Assembly (NCBI RefSeq): GCF_027497495.1
Contig: NZ_CP114205.1
Location: 5,890,001 to 5,954,000, forward strand
Length of the DNA: 64,000 bases
Direction: 5' to 3'
From: Streptomyces tubercidicus
GTDB lineage: Bacteria; Actinomycetota; Actinomycetes; Streptomycetales; Streptomycetaceae
A program made the position numbers and the translations under genes. Shown piece after piece: positions 35,301 through 42,759 of the stretch. Under the pieces are notes generated by a model. It saw only the letters and a program-made list of their open reading frames with translations. It made no database searches and was not told where the DNA came from. Position 1 is the first letter of the stretch, and every line of letters starts with the position of its first letter.

Positions 35301-36232
35301 CCTTCGCCGTACGGCTGCGCCGGGCGCTGGGCACCCACTGGTACGCATGGACGATGGTCGCCCCGGTGGTACTCGTCATCGGGGTGATCATCGGCTACCC
35401 GCTGGTGCGCGGTGTCTTCCTCTCGCTCACGGACGCCAATGAGGCCAACGTCGAGCGGAACATCGGCGTCAACCACCTCCCCGCCACCTACAAGTTCACC
35501 GGCCTGGACAACTACCAGGCGGTGCTGGCCGACGGCGTCTTCTGGGACCGCCTCGGCTGGACGGTCCTGTGGACCGTCGGCTGTGTCTCGCTGACGTTCC
35601 TGACCGGACTCGCCCTGGCGAACATGCTCAACCGGACCCTGCGCGGCCGCACCTTCTACCGCCTCGCGCTGATCCTGCCGTGGGCCATCCCCGCCTTCAT
35701 TTCCGTCTTCACCTGGCGGATGCTCTACAACGAGAAGAACGGCATCCTCAACAAGCTGCTGGCCGGCGGCGGCATCGACGCGGTCCCCTGGCTCAACGAC
35801 CCCACCTGGGCCAAGCTCTCGGTCATCGCCGTCAACGTCTGGCTGGGCGTGCCTTTCATGCTCGTCGCGCTGCTCGGCGGCCTGCAGTCCATACCGGGCG
35901 AGCTGTACGAGGCCGCCGAGATGGACGGCGCGAGCGCCTGGCAGCGCTTCCGCAACATCACCGTCCCCGGCCTGCGCGCCGTCAGCAGCACAGTGATCCT
36001 GCTCTCCACCATCTGGACCTTCAACATGTTCCCGGTGATCTTCCTGCTGACCCGGGGCGGCCCCGGCGACGCCACCGAGATCCTGGTGACCTACGCCTAC
36101 CGGCTCTCCTTCCTCGACAGCCCCCGCAACTTCTCCGAGTCCGCGGCCTGGGGCGTCCTGATCCTGGTCCTGCTCTCGGCCGTCGCGGTCGTCTACCGCC
36201 GGGCGCTGCGCAAGCAGGGAGAAGCGTGGTGA
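35297..36232 (+). CDS. malF: Maltose ABC transporter permease
   Basis: A 311-residue membrane permease with six predicted helices and the EAA docking loop ELYEAAEMDGASAWQRF. The GTG start at 35297 overlaps the malE stop (GTGA), giving translational coupling. The large periplasmic P2 loop of enteric MalF is absent, as expected for Gram-positive members. The cognate ATPase is not encoded here and is presumably the shared MsiK. Confidence 0.92.
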   Translation: MTFAVRLRRALGTHWYAWTMVAPVVLVIGVIIGYPLVRGVFLSLTDANEANVERNIGVNHLPATYKFTGLDNYQAVLADGVFWDRLGWTVLWTVGCVSLTFLTGLALANMLNRTLRGRTFYRLALILPWAIPAFISVFTWRMLYNEKNGILNKLLAGGGIDAVPWLNDPTWAKLSVIAVNVWLGVPFMLVALLGGLQSIPGELYEAAEMDGASAWQRFRNITVPGLRAVSSTVILLSTIWTFNMFPVIFLLTRGGPGDATEILVTYAYRLSFLDSPRNFSESAAWGVLILVLLSAVAVVYRRALRKQGEAW

Positions 36233-37071
36233 CCATGACCCGCAAGCGCAACCAGCGTTCCCGCCCGGCCTCGGTCGCCCTGCACACGGCGCTGCTCGTC
36301 GCCGCCGCGGTGGCCGTCTTCCCGCCCCTGTGGCTGCTGGTGACGTCCTTCAAACCGAAGAACGACGCCTTCACCACCGGCCTCGTCACCGACTTCACCT
36401 TCGCCAACTACACCCACGTACTGGCCGACACCGAGTTCCTGACCTGGTTCCAGAACTCCGTGATCATCGTCGGGCTGACCACCGTCCTCGGTGTCTTCAT
36501 CGCCGCCACCACCGGCTACGCCGTCAGCCGCTTCCGCTTCCCCGGAATGCGTCCGCTGATGTGGCTGCTGCTGATCACCCAGATGTTCCCGGTCGCGGTC
36601 CTGATCGTGCCGCTCTACAACCTCCTGGCGAGCCTCGGCCTGCTCAACCAGCCCGCGGGCCTGGTCATCACCTACCTGACCATCGCCGTCCCGTTCTGCG
36701 CCTGGATGATGAAGGGCTTCTTCGACACCATCCCGGTGGAGATCGACGAAGCGGGCCGGGTCGACGGCCTCAACCCGTTCGGCACCTTCTGGCGGCTCGT
36801 CCTGCCGCTGGCCCGCCCCGGCCTGGCCGTCACCGGCTTCTACACCTTCGTCACCGCCTGGGCCGAGGTCGCCTACGCCTCCGCGTTCATGACCGGCGAG
36901 GAGAACCTCACGCTCGCCGGCGGGCTGCAGACCTTCGTCAACCAGTACACCAACGACTGGGGTTCGATGACCGCCGCCGCCGTGATCATCGCCGTCCCGG
37001 CCGCCCTCGTCTTCGCCTTCGCCCAGCGCCACCTCGTCGCCGGTCTGACGGCCGGCACCACCAAGGGTTGA
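36229..37071 (+). CDS. malG: Maltose ABC transporter permease
   Basis: A 280-residue permease with six helices and a shortened EAA loop (EIDEAGRVDGLNPFGTF). The GTG at 36229 is favoured: it overlaps the malF stop and has GGGAG six bases upstream. GTG 36226 and ATG 36235 are in frame but have poor spacing. It ends one base before the ATG of the downstream glucosidase gene. Confidence 0.92.
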   Translation: MTMTRKRNQRSRPASVALHTALLVAAAVAVFPPLWLLVTSFKPKNDAFTTGLVTDFTFANYTHVLADTEFLTWFQNSVIIVGLTTVLGVFIAATTGYAVSRFRFPGMRPLMWLLLITQMFPVAVLIVPLYNLLASLGLLNQPAGLVITYLTIAVPFCAWMMKGFFDTIPVEIDEAGRVDGLNPFGTFWRLVLPLARPGLAVTGFYTFVTAWAEVAYASAFMTGEENLTLAGGLQTFVNQYTNDWGSMTAAAVIIAVPAALVFAFAQRHLVAGLTAGTTKG

Positions 37072-37072
37072 A

Positions 37073-38701
37073 ATGACTCCACAGCACAACGTCACCCCTG
37101 AGAACGTCACTCCTGCCACCGACTGGTGGCGCGACGCGGTGATCTACCAGGTCTATCCGCGCAGCTTCGCCGACGCCAACGGCGACGGGATGGGGGACCT
37201 GGCCGGTGTCCGCAGCCGGTTGCCCTACCTGCGCGACCTGGGCGTGGACGCCGTCTGGCTCAGTCCCTTCTACGCCTCGCCGCAGGCCGACGCCGGGTAC
37301 GACGTCGCCGACTACCGCGCCATCGACCCGATGTTCGGCACCCTGCCCGACGCCGAGGCCGTCATCACCGAGGCCCACCGCCTGGGGCTGCGCATCATCG
37401 TCGACCTCGTCCCCAACCACTGCTCCGACCAGCACGCATGGTTCCGCCGCGGACTGACGGAGGGCCCCGGCTCGACGCTCCGCGAACGCTTCCACTTCCG
37501 CAAGGGCCGCGGCGAGAACGGCGAACTCCCGCCCAACGACTGGGAGTCCCTCTTCGGCGGCCCCGCCTGGACCCAGGTCCCCGACGGGGAGTGGTACCTC
37601 CACCTCTTCGCCCCCGAGCAGCCCGACTTCAACTGGGACCACCCCGCCGTGCAGGACGAATTCCGCTCCATCCTGCGCTTCTGGCTGGACCTGGGCGTGG
37701 ACGGCTTCCGGGTGGACGTCGCCCACGGCCTGGTCAAGGCCCCCGGCCTGCCCGACATGGGCCGGGGCGAGCAGCTGAAACTGCTCGGCAACCAGGTCCT
37801 GCCGTTCTTCGACCAGGACGGCGTCCACGACATCTACCGCTCCTGGCGCACCGTCCTCGACGAGTACTCCGGCGACCGACGGCCCGGCTCCCTCCCCGGC
37901 GACCGGATCGCGGTCGCCGAAGCCTGGGCCCCCACCGCCGACCGCACCGCCCTCTACGTCCGCCCCGACGAACTCCACCAGGCGTTCAACTTCCATTACT
38001 TGAACACGGAGTGGGACGCGGCCACCCTCCGCGAGGCGATCGACTCGTCCCTGGACGCCATGCGCCCGGTGGCGGCCCCGACGACCTGGGTGCTGTCCAA
38101 CCACGACGTCGTACGCCACCGCACCCGGCTCGGCGGCGGCCTGGACCGCGCCCGCGCCGCCACCCTCCTGATGCTGGCACTGCCCGGCTCCGCCTACCTC
38201 TACCAGGGCGAGGAACTGGGCCTGCCCGAGGTCACCGACCTGCCCGACGAGGTCCGCCAGGACCCCTCCTTCTTCCGGGACAGCGGCCAGGAGGGCCTGC
38301 GCGACGGCTGCCGGGTACCGCTCCCGTGGCACGGCGACGAGGCCCCGTACGGCTTCGGCGACGGCGGCAGCTGGCTGCCCCAGCCCGACGACTGGGCGGC
38401 CCTCACCGTCGAAGCCCAGACCGGCGACCCCACCTCCACCCTGGAGCTCTACCGCACCGCCCTGGCACTACGGCGCCGACAGCCGGGACTGGGCGCGGGC
38501 GACGCGGTCGAGTGGCTGGCCGCCCCCGACGGCGTCCTGGCTTTCCGCCGCCCCGGCGGGCTGGTCTGCACGGTCAATACGACCGGGGCCCCGGTCCGGC
38601 TGCCCGCCCCGGGGCGGCTGCTGCTCTCCTCACGCCAACTGGCCGCAACTGACGGTGAGTTCGAGCTGCCCGCCGACACCGCCATCTGGTGGAAGGAGTG
38701 A
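37073..38701 (+). CDS. aglA: GH13 alpha-glucosidase, right-arm copy (AglA-like)
   Basis: A 542-residue intracellular alpha-glucosidase with catalytic residues D215 (FRVDVAHG), E283 (VAEAW) and D345 (SNHDV). It closely resembles the left-arm enzyme over its full length, with long identical blocks such as GGGLDRARAATLLMLALPGS. Directly downstream of malG, it corresponds in position to aglA of the S. coelicolor maltose operon as I recall it. The two copies may differ in chain-length preference. Its stop overlaps the start of the second LacI gene. Confidence 0.92.
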   Translation: MTPQHNVTPENVTPATDWWRDAVIYQVYPRSFADANGDGMGDLAGVRSRLPYLRDLGVDAVWLSPFYASPQADAGYDVADYRAIDPMFGTLPDAEAVITEAHRLGLRIIVDLVPNHCSDQHAWFRRGLTEGPGSTLRERFHFRKGRGENGELPPNDWESLFGGPAWTQVPDGEWYLHLFAPEQPDFNWDHPAVQDEFRSILRFWLDLGVDGFRVDVAHGLVKAPGLPDMGRGEQLKLLGNQVLPFFDQDGVHDIYRSWRTVLDEYSGDRRPGSLPGDRIAVAEAWAPTADRTALYVRPDELHQAFNFHYLNTEWDAATLREAIDSSLDAMRPVAAPTTWVLSNHDVVRHRTRLGGGLDRARAATLLMLALPGSAYLYQGEELGLPEVTDLPDEVRQDPSFFRDSGQEGLRDGCRVPLPWHGDEAPYGFGDGGSWLPQPDDWAALTVEAQTGDPTSTLELYRTALALRRRQPGLGAGDAVEWLAAPDGVLAFRRPGGLVCTVNTTGAPVRLPAPGRLLLSSRQLAATDGEFELPADTAIWWKE

Positions 38702-39762
38702 CCCTGCCCCATCCCCATCCCCATGCCGCGCCCCGGCTCTCCGACATCGCCGCCCAGGCGGAGGTCAGCGAGGCGACCGTCAGCCGGGTACTGAACGGCA
38801 AGGCGGGCGTGGCGGCGAGCACCCGACGCCGGGTGCTCGCCGCGCTCGACGTCCTCGGCTACGAGCGTCCCGTACGGCTGCGCCGCCGCAGCGCCGGGCT
38901 GGTGGGGTTGGTCATCCCGGAGCTGACCAACCCCATCTTCCCCGCCTTCGCCCAGATCATCGAGCAGTCGCTGGCGGGCCACGGCTACACCCCGGTGCTC
39001 TGCACCCAGATGCCCGGCGGAGCCACCGAGGACGAACTCGTCGAGCAACTGGAGGAGCGCGGCGTCACCGGCATCGTCTTCCTCTCCGGCCTGCACGCCG
39101 ACACCCGCGCCGACCCGTCCCGCTACACCCGCCTGGCCGCCCGGGGCGTCCCGTTCGTCCTCATCAACGGCTACAACGCGCACATCGACGCGCCGTTCGT
39201 CTCACCCGACGACGTCGCGGCGGCCCGGATGGCCGTGCGCCACCTGGCCGAGCTGGGGCACGGGCGGATCGGACTGGCCGTCGGCCCGGCCCGCTATGTG
39301 CCCTCCCGCCGCAAGGCCGAGGGCTTCGCGGCGGCGCTGGGCGAGTCGTTCGGCCTGTCGAGGGGGCAGGCCGAACGGCGCGTCCGGCACACCCTGTTCA
39401 GCGTGGAAGGCGGACACGCGGCCGCCGCCACGCTGCTCGACGACGGCTGCACCGGCATCGTCTGCGGCAGCGACCTGATGGCCCTCGGCGTCGTACGGGC
39501 GGCCCGCCAACGCGGCCTGAGCGTCCCGGCCGACCTCTCGGTCGTCGGCTTCGACGACTCCCAGCTGATCGCCTTCACCGACCCACCCCTGACCACGGTG
39601 CGCCAGCCGGTCCAGGCGATGGCGACGGCGGCGGTCGGCGCCTTGATCGAGGAGATCCACGAACGGGCGGCGGGCCGCCGGGAACCGCCCCGACGCACCG
39701 AGTTCGTCTTCCAGCCGGAACTGGTGGTGCGGGGCTCGACCGGTCCGGTGGTGCGCGCATGA
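38698..39762 (+). CDS. LacI-family repressor, MalR paralogue
   Basis: A 354-residue LacI-type regulator. Its HTH LSDIAAQAEVSEATVSRVLN differs from the left-arm MalR by one residue (E for G), so both probably read the same operator. The sugar domain is also similar (VGFDDSQLIAFTDPPLTTVR) but diverges in ligand-pocket surroundings. The start is uncertain: GTG 38698 overlaps the glucosidase stop, while GTG 38689 is the alternative. A His/Pro N-terminal tag (PHPHPH) precedes the HTH. As last gene of the malEFG-aglA unit it may feed back on the operon. Confidence 0.88.
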   Translation: MTLPHPHPHAAPRLSDIAAQAEVSEATVSRVLNGKAGVAASTRRRVLAALDVLGYERPVRLRRRSAGLVGLVIPELTNPIFPAFAQIIEQSLAGHGYTPVLCTQMPGGATEDELVEQLEERGVTGIVFLSGLHADTRADPSRYTRLAARGVPFVLINGYNAHIDAPFVSPDDVAAARMAVRHLAELGHGRIGLAVGPARYVPSRRKAEGFAAALGESFGLSRGQAERRVRHTLFSVEGGHAAAATLLDDGCTGIVCGSDLMALGVVRAARQRGLSVPADLSVVGFDDSQLIAFTDPPLTTVRQPVQAMATAAVGALIEEIHERAAGRREPPRRTEFVFQPELVVRGSTGPVVRA

Positions 39763-39799
39763 GCCTTCCCGCTGTGGCCCCGGGTCGGCTCGTGCGGCG

Positions 39800-40048
39800 T
39801 CAGGCCAGTTCGACGGCGTACCCGACGAACGCCGCCCAGGCATCGGCGGGCACGGCGAGCTGCGGGCCGGCCTTGTCCTTGGAGTCGCGGATGTGGACGG
39901 TGGTGGGGCAGGCGGCGATCTCGACGCAGTCGTCGCCGTCGCCGCTGCTGTAGCTGGACTTGTGCCAGGAGAGGGCGACCTCCACGCAGTCGTCGCCGTC
40001 ACTGCCGCTGTAGCTGCTCTTGAACCATGCCAGTTCGGTGCTGCTCAT
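39800..40048 (-). CDS. DUF397 protein with duplicated motif
   Basis: An 82-residue DUF397 protein. The family motif occurs twice in tandem: AWFKSSYSGSDGDDCVEVA (7-25) and SWHKSSYSSGDGDDCVEIA (27-45). Only the second copy is followed by the usual RDSKD block. DUF397 genes typically accompany XRE/DUF5753 regulators in Streptomyces (the whiJ/abaA-like arrangement). Here it overlaps the XRE stop by 4 bp. The family is thought to antagonise or modulate the partner regulator. Confidence 0.9.
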   Translation of the reverse strand: MSSTELAWFKSSYSGSDGDDCVEVALSWHKSSYSSGDGDDCVEIAACPTTVHIRDSKDKAGPQLAVPADAWAAFVGYAVELA

Positions 40049-40878
40049 AGCGCTCCTCGCATCTGCGTCAGCAGGCTCCGGGAGTCCTCCGGTGTTAGGG
40101 CCTGCGAACGCAGTTTCGCATAGCGCATGTGCAGCGTGCTGATGGTCTTTGCGTCAGAGATGAGTTGGCCACTTCGTTGCCCCTCGCAGTAGGCATACCA
40201 CCGGTTGCTCGGCGTCTCCAGAAGCCGCAACGGTCCGCCCATGCCCGCATGAACACCTCTCGTCAACGGCACGACCTGCAGCTCGACATTCCGGAGGCGC
40301 CGGGTGGTCTCCAGCACATAGTCCAGGAGCTCCCGGGCCACGTCCGCCCCACCCGTCCGGCGCAGAAAGACATGCTCGTCGACGATGAAGCTGAACGCCG
40401 TGTTCGGCCGGTCCCGCAGCAGCTTCTGCCGGTCCAGTCGGGCGGTCACCTTCGTGTCGGTCTCCTCGTCGGTCAGCAGCGGAATGCGGTGCTCGAACAG
40501 CTCCCGTGCGTACGCCTCGGTCTGCAACAGCCCCGGCACCAACCGGCATTCGTACGTATACAGACTGATCGCCTTCTCCTCCAGCCGGGCCCACTGCCGG
40601 AACCACGCGGCCAATCCCGGCTGCCGGGCCAGCTGCGTCGACATCGCCCGCAGCACCCCGAACGCGTCCAGCACCCGCTCGGCCCGTTCGATGAACTCCG
40701 GGGGTGGGAGCCTGCGCCCCTGCTCGATCGACGCGACGGTCCCGGCGGAGAATCCCACCCGCCGCGCCAGACCCTCCTGTGTCAGCGTCGCCCGCCCCCG
40801 GAACGCCTTGACCACGGCCCCGAACGCCCTGAGGCTGTCGGTGGTTTCGGGCTCGCTGTTGCCCGCTTTGCCGGCCAT
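40045..40878 (-). CDS. XRE-family regulator with DUF5753 domain
   Basis: A 277-residue protein. The XRE helix-turn-helix is at about 30-58 (LTQEGLARRVGFSAGTVASI) and a DUF5753 domain fills the rest (LVPGLLQTEAYAR, FIVDEHVFLRR, VELQVVPLTRGVHAGMGG). ATG 40878 follows a GAGGTGG site; a longer start at 40923 adds a poorly supported Cys-rich segment. It is coupled to DUF397 and divergent from an ATP-binding protein. This WhiJ-type trio usually controls development-linked genes. Confidence 0.9.
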   Translation of the reverse strand: MAGKAGNSEPETTDSLRAFGAVVKAFRGRATLTQEGLARRVGFSAGTVASIEQGRRLPPPEFIERAERVLDAFGVLRAMSTQLARQPGLAAWFRQWARLEEKAISLYTYECRLVPGLLQTEAYARELFEHRIPLLTDEETDTKVTARLDRQKLLRDRPNTAFSFIVDEHVFLRRTGGADVARELLDYVLETTRRLRNVELQVVPLTRGVHAGMGGPLRLLETPSNRWYAYCEGQRSGQLISDAKTISTLHMRYAKLRSQALTPEDSRSLLTQMRGAL

Positions 40879-40964
40879 ACCGGCCACCTCCCATGCGTCT
40901 GTCGTGCCACACGCACAACTCACCCATGGTTACGGTCAGTTATCGTCGCTGTCTACCTTTCGTG

Positions 40965-40989
40965 CTCGTACGCTGACGTTCCGTACGAG
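40965..40989. promoter_or_regulatory. Inverted repeat in XRE/ATP-binding intergenic region
   Basis: Perfect 8-bp arms CTCGTACG and CGTACGAG around a 9-bp spacer, centred between the divergent XRE and ATP-binding genes. It is a plausible autoregulatory operator for the XRE protein. Confidence 0.55.
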
Positions 40990-41046
40990 CTCCGTAGGGG
41001 CGGAGATACTGGCCATGGCTGCCATACGGGCGCCACCGTGGAGCGC

Positions 41047-41661
41047 ATGCCAGCCCAAGCAACCTCCCGGGCGCCTGAAGTCCCGGTTACCGTACGTGTG
41101 TTCACTCAGCGGTTCAGCGCCACCCGCCTCGGCGCCCGTCTCGCCCGGCATCTCGCCGTCCACCGGCTCGATCTGTGGGGCTTTCCCTATGGCGGCGAGC
41201 TGTCCGATGCGGCCGCCGCGGTCGTCGCCGAGCTCGCCGCGAACGCCGCGACGCACGGTCGGGTGCCCGGCAGGGACTTCGAACTGCGCCTCGCGACGCT
41301 GTCCTACGCCGACGTGGATACCGATGCGGCCCGTCCCGCCACCCTCCGCATCGAGGTCGCCGACACCCGCACCGAGAAGCGCCCGCCGTCCCCCGGCGCC
41401 CTCGTGCTGCCGCCGCCCGACTGCGAAACGGGGCGGGGGCTGCTGCTGGTGGCCGCGTTCGCCGCCCGCTGGGAGGTCGTCGACCGGATGTCGGTGGGCA
41501 AGGTGGTCCGTGCCGAACTGGATATCCCGGCGGGGCGTAGGAAGCGCGGCCGCCCTCGCGGGGCGGCGGCGACTCCAGCGATTCCGGAGGACGCGGACCG
41601 GGCGGACCGGCCCCGTCTCCGTCCGCGACCGGAACAGTGCCCGGAATCCGGTAACACCTGA
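41047..41661 (+). CDS. ATP-binding protein, anti-sigma-type HATPase
   Basis: A 204-residue protein with a GHKL ATPase domain of the RsbW/SpoIIAB kind. The N-box is ELAANAATHG (about 63-72), the G1-like motif is VADTRTEKRP, and GRGLLLVAAFA is the G2 motif. The C-terminus is a disordered Arg/Pro-rich tail. Such stand-alone domains are widespread next to XRE/DUF397 pairs and may sequester regulators. ATG 41047 has GGAG at 41041-41044. Confidence 0.85.
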   Translation: MPAQATSRAPEVPVTVRVFTQRFSATRLGARLARHLAVHRLDLWGFPYGGELSDAAAAVVAELAANAATHGRVPGRDFELRLATLSYADVDTDAARPATLRIEVADTRTEKRPPSPGALVLPPPDCETGRGLLLVAAFAARWEVVDRMSVGKVVRAELDIPAGRRKRGRPRGAAATPAIPEDADRADRPRLRPRPEQCPESGNT

Positions 41662-41714
41662 CCGTCGCGGATCGATGGGACGTACAGCAGAACAACTCAC
41701 GGGGGTGTCATGTG

Positions 41715-42674
41715 ATGACCGCACGGTTGATGACTGCACGGTGCAGGACGGAAAGGCCGAGGGTATGTAGTGCCCTTGGGATGGTGACGGCGTTAGGAGC
41801 CGCCGTCGGAGTGGTGGGAGTCTCCGGAGCCGGAACCGCGGCCGCACAACCGGTACCGCACCCGCTGAAGTACACCTGCCACGTTCCGTTGATCAACAAA
41901 GATCTGCCGTTCCGGATGAAGGTCGACACGGACATCCCGGAGTCGGTCCCGGTCGGCGAACCCAGCCGCAAATTCGCCATCGGCGCGCGGACGACGGTGG
42001 CTGCGAACTTCACCAGGATGCTCCATGCGTTCGATGTGCAGACCGTTGAGGGCACGGTGACCGCGAAGATCAGGGTGGCCGCACCCCAGGACAACAGGCG
42101 CGTCCCGGTGCCCCTCAACATCAACAAGACCCGCATCCCGGCATCCGGTTCCTTTGATGTCACGGCAGAGGGCACCGCGCCCCCTCTCACGTTCCGCCGA
42201 CCGGGCCCTGCGCGGATCACCGCCGGCGACCTCGCCGTGCACGTCATCGCCAAGAAGGCGAACGGCGAGGTGTTGGGCGCACCCCCGGTGCCCTGCACGC
42301 TCGACACCGGGCAGGACAAGACCGTGGGCTCGTTCGAGATCACAAAGAAGGGCACGAGGGCAGGAACGGGAGCGGGGACCGGAGCGGGAACTGAATCGGG
42401 GACGACGACCGGCTCGACCGCGTCCGGCACCTCGGACGCCCGCGCCAACGGCCCGGCGGCCGCAGGCGCCCAGCCCGAGGGGACTTCCGCCGCCAGGAGG
42501 TCGGCTCAGGCGAGCGACGAGGCCGGCGGGACGGGGAAGGGCGCCGTCGCCGCCGCTGACCAGGCCACCAGGGGCCTGATGGCACCGGTCGTGGGCACTC
42601 TCCTCGCAGGCGCCCTCGCCTTCGTCCTCGGCTCATGGGTGAAGCAGCGCCGACGCGGCGCGGGCGACGCCTGA
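41715..42674 (+). CDS. Secreted DUF6801-like protein, membrane-anchored
   Basis: A 319-residue exported protein. Signal peptide (VTALGAAVGVVGVSGAGTAAA), then a beta-rich domain (about 45-215) starting KYTCHVPLINKD and containing TVEGTVTAKIRVAAP and PASGSFDVTAEGTAPPLTF. A Gly/Thr/Ala linker of about 85 residues leads to a C-terminal hydrophobic helix (LMAPVVGTLLAGALAFVLGS) and a KQRRR stop-transfer. No LAXTG motif is seen. It is a paralogue of the protein at 44979-45878. ATG 41715 is used; GTG 41712 is equally possible. It faces the NACHT gene from the other side. Confidence 0.82.
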   Translation: MTARLMTARCRTERPRVCSALGMVTALGAAVGVVGVSGAGTAAAQPVPHPLKYTCHVPLINKDLPFRMKVDTDIPESVPVGEPSRKFAIGARTTVAANFTRMLHAFDVQTVEGTVTAKIRVAAPQDNRRVPVPLNINKTRIPASGSFDVTAEGTAPPLTFRRPGPARITAGDLAVHVIAKKANGEVLGAPPVPCTLDTGQDKTVGSFEITKKGTRAGTGAGTGAGTESGTTTGSTASGTSDARANGPAAAGAQPEGTSAARRSAQASDEAGGTGKGAVAAADQATRGLMAPVVGTLLAGALAFVLGSWVKQRRRGAGDA

Positions 42675-42759
42675 GGTCATGCGACAGGCCGGGCGCTCCC
42701 GCGCCCGGCCTGATACGGGGGAATCGACGGCCTCGCGCCCCCCGGAAGGTAGGGCAGGC

